The notes under the pieces: generated by a model
What the model was told of the DNA's origin: nothing
Database searches by the model: none
Seen by the model: only the letters and a program-made list of their open reading frames with translations
Position numbers and translations under genes: made by a program
Shown here: positions 18,697 through 26,706 of the stretch, in pieces
Numbering within the stretch: position 1 is the first letter of the stretch
How the letters are laid out: every line of letters starts with the position of its first letter
From: Sphingobium chungbukense
GTDB taxonomy: Bacteria; Pseudomonadota; Alphaproteobacteria; Sphingomonadales; Sphingomonadaceae
Direction of reading: 5' to 3'
DNA: 64,000 nt
Assembly (NCBI RefSeq): GCF_001005725.1
Contig: NZ_LBIC01000001.1
Coordinates: forward strand, 1,070,539 to 1,134,538

Positions 18697-19617
18697 CTAT
18701 TCCGCCGCCAGAGCATAGCCCGATCGTGGCAGTTCCTCCGCCAGCGCACCGACGATCGATGAGACGACCCGCCTTATCCGATCCAATCCCTCCCCCGGCT
18801 GCTCCATTGCCGCGTCCAGATAAAGGCTGCGGTCGAACTCCAGCTGCATGGCATAAAGGCCGTGGTCGGGATGGCCATGCCGCTCGATCATATGGCCGCC
18901 GGCATAGGGATGGTTCAGTGCCGCGGTGACACCGTGGGAGGCCGCCACGTCTGCCGCCAACATCATCAGCCGGGCCGATGCGCTGCGCCCGAAACGATCG
19001 CCCAGCACGAGATCCGGCGGCGCCTGCCCAGCGGCGGGTGGGGGCAGCGGCGGCATGGAATGAAGGTCGATCAGGATCGCGTGGCCATAAAGATCGCGCG
19101 CCGCCCGCATCAGCCGAGCCAGTTCGGCATGATAGGGGCGATGGACGGTTTCGATTCGCCGCTGCACCTCCGTCCAGCCCAGCGGCCGCAACCATAATTC
19201 ATGCGCGCCGGGCAAACGGCGGGGGATCAGTCCCAGCCCGCCGCGCAACTTGGCGCTGCTGTGCAGGGCCACATCGCGTGGAAGGCCCGTCACCATGCCG
19301 GGATCGACTTCCCGTTCATGGCGGTTGAGGTCGATCATCGCCCTTGGCGCCCGCGCCACCAGCACGCTATGGCCGCCATCCATCACCGGATGGGCCAGCA
19401 AGTCCGCCCAGCGATCCTCCAGCCGCTGCAATATTTCCGGCCGGACCCGCGCCTGCGCCAGCAGCGACTCGTCATAATCGCGGCCGGCATGGGGAACGGA
19501 CAGGATGACGGGACTGATCGGCTCTTCCGGGCCATGGAGGTCATAGGCGGCGCAGGATCGGCGGGGAACGGATGGCGCGCTATGATCCAAATCATGCCCT
19601 TTCACGCCGCCACCCAA
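18697..19617 (-). CDS. N-formylglutamate amidohydrolase family protein
   Basis: A zinc-dependent hydrolase of the HutG/FGase family, about 306 residues. The signature segments are VILSVPHAGRDYD near the N-terminus, RAMIDLNRHEREVDPGM, IDLHSMPPLPP and LGDRFGRSAS, which supply the metal-binding and catalytic histidines and acids. The same family sits next to the cpdR response-regulator gene in many alphaproteobacteria, as here (divergent, 122 bp apart). The start is uncertain: TTG at 19617 or GTG at 19605 are possible. Whether it acts in histidine breakdown or on another formyl substrate is unknown. Confidence 0.85.
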   Translation of the reverse strand: MGGGVKGHDLDHSAPSVPRRSCAAYDLHGPEEPISPVILSVPHAGRDYDESLLAQARVRPEILQRLEDRWADLLAHPVMDGGHSVLVARAPRAMIDLNRHEREVDPGMVTGLPRDVALHSSAKLRGGLGLIPRRLPGAHELWLRPLGWTEVQRRIETVHRPYHAELARLMRAARDLYGHAILIDLHSMPPLPPPAAGQAPPDLVLGDRFGRSASARLMMLAADVAASHGVTAALNHPYAGGHMIERHGHPDHGLYAMQLEFDRSLYLDAAMEQPGEGLDRIRRVVSSIVGALAEELPRSGYALAAE

Positions 19618-19739
19618 AAATGGTTACTCGGCTGGATAATATTTACACCTTGTCGCATATATAGGGGCGACACGCCATCCGCGAAGGGGGCGATCCATGG
19701 GGACGGCCGGTCGGGGCCTGGGGCGAGACAAACGGGGCA

Positions 19740-20117
19740 ATGGTTCGAATTCTGCTAGCCGAAGATGATGACAGCATGCGTGCCTATCTGGCCCGCGCCC
19801 TGGAAAGGTCGGGCTATGACGTCGTCGCCGTCGCCACGGGCGCGCAGGCTGTCCCGCATATCGAGAGCGACCGCTTCGACCTGCTGCTGACAGACATCGT
19901 CATGCCGGAAATGGACGGCATCGAACTCGCCCAGCATACCGCCTCCGTCGCACCGGACACGCGGATCATGTTCATCACCGGCTTTGCCGCCGTCACCCTG
20001 AAAGCCGGCAAGGCGGTGCCGCAGGCCAAGGTGCTCTCCAAGCCCTTCCACCTGCGCGAACTGGTGCTGGAAGTGGAGCGGATGTTCGGCAGCGAGAGCC
20101 TGACCGGCCTCAACTGA
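19740..20117 (+). CDS. cpdR: CpdR-type single-domain response regulator
   Basis: A 125-residue stand-alone receiver domain. It has the acidic pair (EDDD near residues 8-11), the phosphoacceptor aspartate in LLLTDIVMPEMDG, the threonine in MFITGF and the lysine in VLSKPF. The sequence is CpdR-like throughout. In Caulobacter, unphosphorylated CpdR localises ClpXP to the pole and primes degradation of cell-cycle substrates, and CckA-ChpT control its phosphorylation. The presence of the adjacent N-formylglutamate amidohydrolase gene supports the assignment. Confidence 0.93.
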   Translation: MVRILLAEDDDSMRAYLARALERSGYDVVAVATGAQAVPHIESDRFDLLLTDIVMPEMDGIELAQHTASVAPDTRIMFITGFAAVTLKAGKAVPQAKVLSKPFHLRELVLEVERMFGSESLTGLN

Positions 20118-20137
20118 CGATCTCGGCGGGGTCGGCC

Positions 20138-21472
20138 TCAAGCGGCCACCACTTCCTCCATGTCCGGCGTGGGGGGCAGCGGCGTGCCCGCCATGGCGGC
20201 GGCGAAACGCTCGCGATCAAGCCCCTTCTCCCAGGCCGACACCACGACCGTCGCCACAGCGTTGCCGATGAAATTGGTAAGGCTGCGGCATTCGCTCATG
20301 AAGCGGTCGACACCCAGGATCAGCGTCATCCCCGCGACCGGCACCGACGGCACGATCGACAGCGTCGCGGCCAGGGTGATGAACCCCGCCCCGGTCACGC
20401 CGGCCGCGCCCTTGCTCGACAGCATCGCGACCAGCAGCAGCAGCAGTTGCTCCTCCAGGCCCAGATGCACATTGGTCGCCTGCGCGATGAACAGTGCCGC
20501 CAGCGTCATGTAGATGTTGGTGCCGTCCAGGTTGAAGCTGTATCCGGTGGGCACGACCAGCCCGACCACCGACTTGCGGCAACCGGCGCGTTCCATCTTT
20601 TCGATCAGACTGGGCAAGGCCGCTTCGGAGGAAGAGGTGCCGAGCACCAGCAACAGCTCCGCCTTCAGATAGCGGATCAGATGCAGGATGTTGAACCCCG
20701 CCAGACGCGCCACGATGCCCAGCACCACCAGCACGAACAGCGCCGAGGTCAGGTAGAAAGTCGCCACCAGTCCGGCCAGATTGGCCAGCGTGCCCACGCC
20801 ATATTTGCCGATCGTGAAAGCCATGGCGCCGAATGCCCCCAGCGGCGCGGCCTTCATCAGCAACGACACCAGCTTGAAAAGGGCGTGGCTGGCAGATTCG
20901 AGCACCGTCATCAGCGGCTCCGCCTTCTCCCCCACCATGGTGAGCGCAATGCCGAACAGGATTGCGACGAACAGCACCTGAAGGATGTTATGCCCGTCCG
21001 CGACCGCCGAGATCAGCGTGCCGGGGATGATGTCGAGCAGGAAGCCGGTGAGCGTGCGGTCGTGCGCCTGCTGTTGATATTGGGCGACCTTGCCCGCATC
21101 CAGCGTCGCGGGGTCGATGTTCAGCCCCGCGCCGGGATGGACGACATTGGCGATGATCAGCCCGACGATCAGCGCCAACGTGGAAAAGGTCAGGAAATAA
21201 GCGAAGGCCTTTGCCGCGACGCGGCCGATCGCGCCCAGTTCCTTCATCCCTGCGACGCCGGTGACGATGGTGAGGAAGATGACCGGTGCGATGATCATCT
21301 TCACCAGCTTGATGAAGGCTTCGCCCAACGGCTGCAACGCGACGCCCATGTCCGGGAAGAAATGCCCGATCGCCACGCCCAGCGCGATGGCGACCAGCAC
21401 CTGGACATAGAGCTGGCGATAGAGCGGCAGGCGCTGGACGGCCCGGTCAGGCGGCGTGGTCGATGGCAGCAT
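20138..21472 (-). CDS. dctA: Dicarboxylate/amino acid:cation symporter (DAACS/SLC1 family)
   Basis: A symporter of about 444 residues for C4-dicarboxylates or acidic amino acids. It has eight transmembrane helices plus two re-entrant hairpins. HP1 is seen as [21 protein letters not shown] with the serine-rich turn, TM7 as [21 protein letters not shown], and HP2 as [20 protein letters not shown], then TM8 [25 protein letters not shown], whose acidic and asparagine residues bind substrate. The similarity is to DctA. The start [10 protein letters not shown] at 21472 was preferred over one 11 codons upstream. The stop lies 20 bp from the convergent cpdR stop. Confidence 0.93.
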   Translation of the reverse strand: MLPSTTPPDRAVQRLPLYRQLYVQVLVAIALGVAIGHFFPDMGVALQPLGEAFIKLVKMIIAPVIFLTIVTGVAGMKELGAIGRVAAKAFAYFLTFSTLALIVGLIIANVVHPGAGLNIDPATLDAGKVAQYQQQAHDRTLTGFLLDIIPGTLISAVADGHNILQVLFVAILFGIALTMVGEKAEPLMTVLESASHALFKLVSLLMKAAPLGAFGAMAFTIGKYGVGTLANLAGLVATFYLTSALFVLVVLGIVARLAGFNILHLIRYLKAELLLVLGTSSSEAALPSLIEKMERAGCRKSVVGLVVPTGYSFNLDGTNIYMTLAALFIAQATNVHLGLEEQLLLLLVAMLSSKGAAGVTGAGFITLAATLSIVPSVPVAGMTLILGVDRFMSECRSLTNFIGNAVATVVVSAWEKGLDRERFAAAMAGTPLPPTPDMEEVVAA

Positions 21473-21600
21473 GATGTCTCGCGTCCCCTTTTCGCGCCGC
21501 AGCATATGGGCTGGCCATCGGCTGTCCAGAAGAATAGCGAAAAGGCGAAATTTCCCGCTTGCGCTACCTGCCTCCCCCCGCTATTGGCCCACTCCACCGT

Positions 21601-21675
21601 GGGCGTGTAGCTCAGTGGTAGAGCACTGTGTTGACATCGCAGGGGTCGCAAGTTCAATCCTTGCCACGCCCACCA
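21601..21675 (+). tRNA. tRNA-Val (anticodon GAC)
   Basis: The 75-base gene folds as a complete cloverleaf. Acceptor GGGCGTG pairs with CACGCCC, D arm GCTC...GAGC, anticodon stem CTGTG/CGCAG with loop TTGACAT (anticodon GAC), T arm GCAAG/CTTGC with TTCAATC, and an encoded CCA end. It is the last core gene before the island and the likely integration target for the nearby recombinase. Confidence 0.97.
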
Positions 21676-21680
21676 TCGAA

Positions 21681-21714
21681 AACCCCGTCAAATCAATGGT
21701 TTGGCGGGGTTTTT
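21681..21714 (+). terminator. Terminator after tRNA-Val
   Basis: AACCCCG pairs with CGGGGTT, with a further TCAAA/TTTGG extension, followed by TTTT. It starts five bases after the tRNA CCA end. Confidence 0.85.
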
Positions 21715-22206
21715 GTTTGCCGGCAGGCCGGCACAGGTCGAACCCGGCCGCCGCCCTTTTCGGCAAATTTTGGGCAAATCACCCCCCTCTCTTGGCAAAT
21801 TCTGGGCATGCGGATGCTGGGCCAGCGCAGCCAATTCCCGAGTCGCGGACACGGCTCAAACCCGTCAGACGGAGGCGGTCGACAATCATTCGGCGGCGGC
21901 GAACAAAGCCAAAAGGAAAGCTTCGCTGAAGCCGCCAAAGCTGGGCCGACGGGGCACACCGGACAGTGGCCAGCGCGCCGATGCCAAGCGAAAAGCCTCC
22001 GGTTCGCTCAGAGCTCGAGCACCGCCGCAAGGTCGCGGACCAATTGCTTCCTGTCTCGCGACATTCCGCCCTGGTTCGCCATGAAGCTCACGCCGACCTG
22101 GGCAACGGAATGCGCCCGACCTTCATAAAACACGACGCGCTGCTTGTTCACGCCTGCAGAAAAATCTGCCCGGTACAGGCCGCGATCAAATACAAAGGAA
22201 ACCAAG
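21715..22206. other. Junction region between tRNA-Val and the first recombinase
   Basis: About 490 bp with no supported gene. Open frames exist on both strands, but none has a recognisable domain. A tandem-like pair of GGGCAAAT and GGCAAATTCTGGGC words occurs near 21770-21808. This should be one end of the integrated element. I did not find a second copy of the tRNA 3' end in the window. Confidence 0.4.
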
Positions 22207-23243
22207 ATGCTCTCCATCCGTACCCGTGGGAAGCACGGCATCTATTACATCCGTGGCACAGTTGGCCTCGGTAAAAAAAGATCATCGTCAAGGAATTCAG
22301 CACAGGAACGAGCGACCCCGACGCCGCAGCCCATCTGATGGCTGAACATGAGACGAAGCTGCGTCACCAACTGATGTTCGGTCCGGCCGCTCTCATCGCG
22401 CAGGGAACCATAGCCCAGGCCTTCGACAACTACCTGACCAAGGCGAAGCCACCCTGCCGGTCCGATGTCCTGCGCATCGGCAAGCTCAACGGGTTGATCG
22501 GAGACTTCAGTCTGCGCGAACCCAAGCAGGCGTGGGAACATTTTCGCCGCGCCTATCTGACTGGGCATGATCCGGCGGGCCAAGATCGCTATCGCTCCGT
22601 GTTCCAGGCGGCCATCAATGTCCATCACGAGCTGTACGACCTCCCGCCCCTGCGGATCAAGGCCATCCCCTTCAACAATGAACGGGTGCGCTTCCTCAGC
22701 AAGGAGGACCGCGACCGGTTGATCGCGGCCTACTCGCCACACATCCAGCCGATCATCACACTGCTCGCCTTCCATGGTCCACGCATCCAGACCGCGTTGC
22801 AGTTGTCCTGGGGCGTGAACGGCGTCGATATGAAGGAGGGCTCGATCCGACTCAATCACACAAAGAATGCGATCATCCGATCCGTGCCGATGCATCCACG
22901 TGTCATGGACGTGCTGCGCCCGATCTGGGAGAAGCAAGGTCAGCCGACAACCGGGCATGTCTTCCTCAACCGGTTCGGCAAACCCTATCAGGACACGCGC
23001 AAGGCGAAGATTCCCGGCGGCAATCCGATCAAGAACCAGCATGCAACCGCCTGCAAGCGCGCGGGGATCGAGGATTTCACCGTCCATGACTGGCGCCACC
23101 ACTGGGCGTCCCATTGCGTGATGGCGGGGATCGACCTCATCACCATCATGAACATGGGCGGCTGGAAATCACTGCGGATGGTCCAACGCTATTCCAGCGT
23201 CAGCGTCGATCACATGCGAGAATCGATCAACAAACTGAGCTGA
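22207..23243 (+). pseudogene. Tyrosine recombinase/integrase, copy 1 (frameshifted)
   Basis: A site-specific tyrosine recombinase of about 345 residues, related to the copies at 24.2, 31.7 and 53.9 kb. The family start MLSIRTRGKHGIYYIRG is at 22207. A run of seven A residues at 22273-22279 then puts the frame out; one extra A would restore the KEFSTGTSDPDAA sequence expected from copy 3. From 22338 the frame is open to the stop. The catalytic core is complete: arginine in FHGPRIQTAL, HDWRH box, the GGWKS motif and the tyrosine in QRYSSVS. A protein starting at 22338 would lack only the N-terminal arm-binding part. Adjacent to tRNA-Val and reading away from it. Confidence 0.85.
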
Positions 23244-23256
23244 AGCCGGTGGTCAG

Positions 23257-23271
23257 GACCAAGAGAGTTTT
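23257..23271 (+). repeat. 15-bp motif shared downstream of recombinase copies 1 and 3
   Basis: GACCAAGAGAGTTTT begins 13 bases after the copy 1 stop. The same 15 bases occur 13 bases after the stop of copy 3 (57466-57480), while the sequence between each stop and the motif differs. It could be a conserved 3' end of the module or part of a recombination site. Confidence 0.5.
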
Positions 23272-23440
23272 GGGGGCATTCCCGGAGAATGGCCCCAGTG
23301 CGAAGATTGGATCGAGGGGCGAATTGCTTCGCTCGATCCAATTTCCAGCGGAATCAAGAAGCACGGCAATGAAATAATGTCCTGCGCGAAGCCATTGTCC
23401 CATCGCTTCGACAAGCGCGCCAGCTGTGTCGACGCTTCGG

Positions 23441-23834
23441 TCAGCCCAAGCAGACGATCCAGGGCGCGATGTCGTCCGCGAACTCTTCCTCGCTGATCGA
23501 ACCATCGATCAGTCCTTCGACCATCCGACCCGCAAGCGTGTCATCGTTCATGGCGATTGTGAAGCCGTTAAGTTCGAGGAAGACGCCCATGCCAGCAAAG
23601 GCCGCGCGCTTGTTGCCGTCATTGAAGCCATGATTCTTCGCTATCGCGTAGCAAAGCCGCACGGCGAGTGTCAGCACATCATCGACATCGTCATAATGAA
23701 AGAGATTGCGAAGATTACTCAGGGCGCTTTCAACTAGTTTCCGGTCCTTGACGCCCGGCACGCCAGCGCTCTATTTGAATGCCATGTACTGTTAGAAGGC
23801 GCTCGTAGGAGAGCCACAAGGGCTCAACGGGCAA
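23441..23834 (-). pseudogene. doc: Doc/Fic-family death-on-curing toxin, frameshifted
   Basis: The C-terminal 106 residues carry the Fic motif HGFNDGNKRAA, whose histidine and lysine/arginine handle ATP or the target, in a death-on-curing context (KLVESAL...FLELNGF). Doc toxins modify EF-Tu in the cytoplasm. The expected N-terminus, EPLWLSYERLLTVHGIQIER, is found directly upstream in a different frame, from a TTG at 23834. A single-base shift near 23768 joins the two parts into a normal-length protein of about 130 residues. As written, only a GTG-started C-terminal piece from 23761 could be made. The upstream antitoxin-like gene overlaps its start. Confidence 0.8.
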
Positions 23835-23958
23835 GGTATTCGAGAGTCTTCTTGTAGCGGTCGCTGAAATCACGAACAGCCTGCTCGAACTCGGTGTCGG
23901 TCACCTCGCGAGGTCGCGCCTTCAACGGAGCGCGACGGGTTTTTTGCACTGATTGCAT
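23824..23958 (-). CDS. Small protein, candidate antitoxin of the Doc module
   Basis: A 44-residue reading frame with an AAGGAG ribosome-binding site seven bases before its ATG. It runs MQSVQKTRRAPLKARPREVT and ends YKKTLEYLAR. The N-terminal half is very basic, the rest mixed helical. Its last bases overlap the start of the frameshifted Doc gene by 11 bp, the usual antitoxin-toxin arrangement. The family is not recognised; the antitoxin role is inferred from position, size and overlap. Confidence 0.65.
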   Translation of the reverse strand: MQSVQKTRRAPLKARPREVTDTEFEQAVRDFSDRYKKTLEYLAR

Positions 23959-24149
23959 ATCGAGCTCCTTTCTCTCTGCTTTGCGTTTCTACGGCAATTA
24001 ATGTGAGTATATTTACGCGACGGTCAACAAACCATTTAAACACTCGGCCGAAATGCGCAGCAAAATTCGCAAATCGCTCAAAACCCGTATGTTTTCTGCC
24101 GCGATTCGCCAAATGATGGGCCCACCCCTTTCCCATCCTATTCGCCTTC

Positions 24150-24313
24150 CAGGACCCAACGCATTCAGACCGCGTTGCAGTGCCGTGGGGCGAGGGCGGC
24201 TAACAAAGGAGCATGTCTTCCTTAACCGGTTTGGGAAACACTATACGCGCAAAGCGAAGCTTCCCGGAGGGAACCCCATCGAGAACCAACATGGCCCGGC
24301 CTGCAAGCGCTAA
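24150..24313 (+). pseudogene. Tyrosine recombinase remnant (copy fragment)
   Basis: A short decayed piece of the same recombinase family. HVFLNRFGKHYTRKAKLPGG and PIENQHGPACKR match the segment before the HDWRH box of copy 1 (GHVFLNRFGKPYQDTRKAKI, then PIKNQHATACKR), with deletions and a stop before the catalytic tyrosine. It overlaps the end of the HipA gene by four bases. Confidence 0.7.
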
Positions 24314-26163
24314 CCCGCATCGCCGGCAAGCGCAGTGCAGCGCTCGCCGACGATGGCCAATATCTGGCTCTGAGCGGTCGCAGCGGCCTCGGCCTCCACC
24401 GCAAAAGCCGGTAGGCGGATGGTTTCGACGGCTTGTGTGAGGCTGCCAGTCAATTCGGCAATGGCTCTCTCCGCATCGCTTTGGGGCAGGCCGATCGTGC
24501 GCGCCAGCGTCATGAAATCTCGGCGCATCAGCCGATCGTCCTTGCCGTTGAGCTTGAGCGCCATGCGATCGCCGCCAAGACCGGGGAATACCCGCGTCGT
24601 GACCGCATCATAAAGCGGAGCGAAACGAACCGAGGTAAATGCCTTGGCATCCGGTTCGGCGATTTTGAGCAGCGCGAGGTTTTTGAGGTGCATGTCGCCA
24701 TCGGCGATCAGCCAGGCGAAAACCGCGCGGCGGAAAAGAATGTCAAGATCGGCCGCAGGGTCGGTCGACAGCGACCGCAGTCCGCGCGCCATCCGCTCTA
24801 TCGTCCCATCATATTTGGCCGAGGTGGGCAAATCCAGGATCGAACAGAAATCCTCAAGCGCGATCCGCCTTTGATCGCCCGGTCCCTGGCGGATATCGAA
24901 CCGCTCCGCGATGAGCGCTGGGGCCATGCCATCGGGCATCGCCGTCAGGACGACGTCAGGCACCGCAAAGTCGGCGGCTCGGCCTAGTTCAAGGCAGAAC
25001 CATTCCACCATCGGCAGCATCTCGAAACCAGCGGTGCCTGCCGGCTTGAGGATATGGGTGAATGGCAGATCGATGGCCGGGAGGAGTGCGCCATCCGGCG
25101 CCAGATGCATGGGCGCCTTGATCTGGACGCCCGACAGGCGCGGCGTTTCCGCGCGAGCGAATATGCGCGCGAGGTTCTGCTCGAAGCTCTCCTCGATCGC
25201 GCCGCGCGCCGGGCCATCATAGCGGCCGGTGAAGCGGCCTGCGTTGATAAAGCCGTTCAGCCTCGTCGTGAGATTGTCCGCCGGCAGTGCCGCCAGCTCG
25301 TCGCGGGCCTCGACCACGGTGATGTTCGACATATAGCGCCGCCCACGCTTCAACGCCTCGCGCTCGTCGCGCTCTTGAAGCACCTGGGCGAGCCAGCCTT
25401 CCGGTAAGAGGGATTCGACAAATGCCGGAAGTTTCCCGGGCGTTGTCTCCCGGATGAGCGCCGGTCCTGAACGCCGGCCTGGCTGCCAGCGCCACTCAAA
25501 GCCGTCATGAGTCAGGCGGCCGAGCGGCTCGCCGTGCCATGCAATCATCAGATCCAGCGCCGCCTTGTTGACGGGCGCTTTGGATGTGCTCGGCTGCGCC
25601 AATAAGAAGCGTTCCGCACCTTCGCCTTCGCGATACCAGCCATTTTCACGCGCGAGCGCCCAGACTGCATCGGCAGCATCCTTGGGCGTACCATGCTCCT
25701 CGACGAGGCGCGCAGACATCTGGACGCGCATTTCGGCAGTAATGGCACTGGCATGCTCGCTGCGCAGGCGAAAGGCTTCCAGAAAGCGCTGCCGGGGGGA
25801 GGACGCGTCGATGCGCAACTCGCCCAGATCGTCACCGACTACCGCTGACGCGGTCGAAGGATGCGGCGGCGCTTCGTTCTGGACGATCTCCAGGCTGCGC
25901 AGCCTCGTGCGCTGGTTGCGCCTGCCGCTGATAAAGAGCCGGCCGTCGGGTGTCGGCGCAAGCAGCACTGCGCTTGCCGACGACAAATAGGCATGGGGAT
26001 AGAGATAATGAGCGATGCGGATCGCATGGTTCATTATGGCGGCGTCTGCATCAACATTTTGATCGACATATACGCCCCGCACGAGCTGGACGAGCTCGCC
26101 GGCTTGCGTGCGCTGGTGCGCGCGCTTGGCATTGATCGTCTCGCCAACCAGATGGATCGTCAT
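24310..26163 (-). CDS. HipA-family kinase toxin with fused AbiEi-like N-terminal domain
   Basis: A 617-residue protein in two parts. Residues 1-130 resemble AbiEi-type antitoxin/regulator domains: an N-terminal helical segment, LVRGVYVDQNV near 28, and AYLSSASAVLLAP with DGRLFISGRR near 58-82. Residues 200-617 are a HipA-like Ser/Thr kinase: GRLTHDGFEWRW, SGVQIKAPM near 344-352, the ATP-binding lysine in THILKPAG near 369-376, and the catalytic DGDMHLKN at 488-495 with D490 in the position of E. coli HipA D309. No separate HipB gene is nearby. The start was set at MTIHLVGE because two palindromes (26167-26195 and 26221-26251) lie just upstream. Confidence 0.85.
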   Translation of the reverse strand: MTIHLVGETINAKRAHQRTQAGELVQLVRGVYVDQNVDADAAIMNHAIRIAHYLYPHAYLSSASAVLLAPTPDGRLFISGRRNQRTRLRSLEIVQNEAPPHPSTASAVVGDDLGELRIDASSPRQRFLEAFRLRSEHASAITAEMRVQMSARLVEEHGTPKDAADAVWALARENGWYREGEGAERFLLAQPSTSKAPVNKAALDLMIAWHGEPLGRLTHDGFEWRWQPGRRSGPALIRETTPGKLPAFVESLLPEGWLAQVLQERDEREALKRGRRYMSNITVVEARDELAALPADNLTTRLNGFINAGRFTGRYDGPARGAIEESFEQNLARIFARAETPRLSGVQIKAPMHLAPDGALLPAIDLPFTHILKPAGTAGFEMLPMVEWFCLELGRAADFAVPDVVLTAMPDGMAPALIAERFDIRQGPGDQRRIALEDFCSILDLPTSAKYDGTIERMARGLRSLSTDPAADLDILFRRAVFAWLIADGDMHLKNLALLKIAEPDAKAFTSVRFAPLYDAVTTRVFPGLGGDRMALKLNGKDDRLMRRDFMTLARTIGLPQSDAERAIAELTGSLTQAVETIRLPAFAVEAEAAATAQSQILAIVGERCTALAGDAG

Positions 26164-26166
26164 ATG

Positions 26167-26195
26167 ATTATCTCGCATGTCAGATGCGCGATAAT
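26167..26195. promoter_or_regulatory. Candidate operator 1 of the HipA-like gene
   Basis: ATTATCTCGCAT and ATGCGCGATAAT form a 12-bp inverted repeat around a 5-nt spacer, with one mismatch. It lies 3 bp upstream of the HipA start codon (reading on the minus strand) and matches operator 2 in its core words ATTATCTCGCAT and ATGCGCG. Confidence 0.6.
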
Positions 26196-26220
26196 CCCAC
26201 CGATCGATACAATGGGCAAG

Positions 26221-26251
26221 AATTATCTCGCATCTGAAATGCGCGTTAATT
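26221..26251. promoter_or_regulatory. Candidate operator 2 of the HipA-like gene
   Basis: AATTATCTCGCAT and ATGCGCGTTAATT make a second inverted repeat with the same spacer length and the same half-site words as operator 1, about 55 bp further upstream. Two spaced sites suggest cooperative autoregulation. Confidence 0.58.
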
Positions 26252-26311
26252 CCGAAGGTCGGACTGGAACGCGCCGATGGGCACCCAGCATCAGCGGGCT
26301 TCGCCAGCCTC

Positions 26312-26697
26312 ATGAAACTACGCGGCATTGGGCCTGAGTTCGCCAACATCCTCTGGTCCGAAGGGCTTTATCGAAACTTCGACAATCGGCGCCAACTGGC
26401 TGCCTATGCCGGCCTAGTTCCGACCCCCTGGCAGAGCGGGGCGACCTATCGGGACAAGGCGTGTCACAAGCCGGTAACCCAAGACTGCGAACCGCCATGA
26501 TCCAGCTGTCCTGGTTTTGGCTGCTTCATCAACCGGACTCTGCGCTGAGCAGATGGTTCCACAGTCGGACCAACCTCGCAGGTTGTCGACGTCGGCAACC
26601 TGCCATCGTCGCTCTGGCACGCAAGCTGATCATCGCATTATGGAAGTTTGTCCAGCATGGTGTCGTGATTGACGGGGCCGTGATGAAGGGCGCTTGA
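26312..26697 (+). pseudogene. IS110-family transposase, C-terminal remnant
   Basis: Only the C-terminal helix-hairpin-helix domain of a DEDD transposase remains: LRGIGPEFANILWSEGLY, RQLAAYAGLVPTPWQSG, then SQAGNPRLRTAMIQLSWFWL and ALARKLIIALWKFV. A frameshift near 26456-26461 separates the two pieces. The upstream RuvC-like catalytic part is missing. It lies immediately upstream of the HipA-like gene and may have brought in or cut its flank. Confidence 0.8.
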
Positions 26698-26706
26698 TCA
26701 GAATTT

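Noticed and set aside
22008..22241. 77-codon minus-strand frame before recombinase copy 1
   Set aside because: No ribosome-binding site or known motif, and it runs into the recombinase start; not enough to call a gene.
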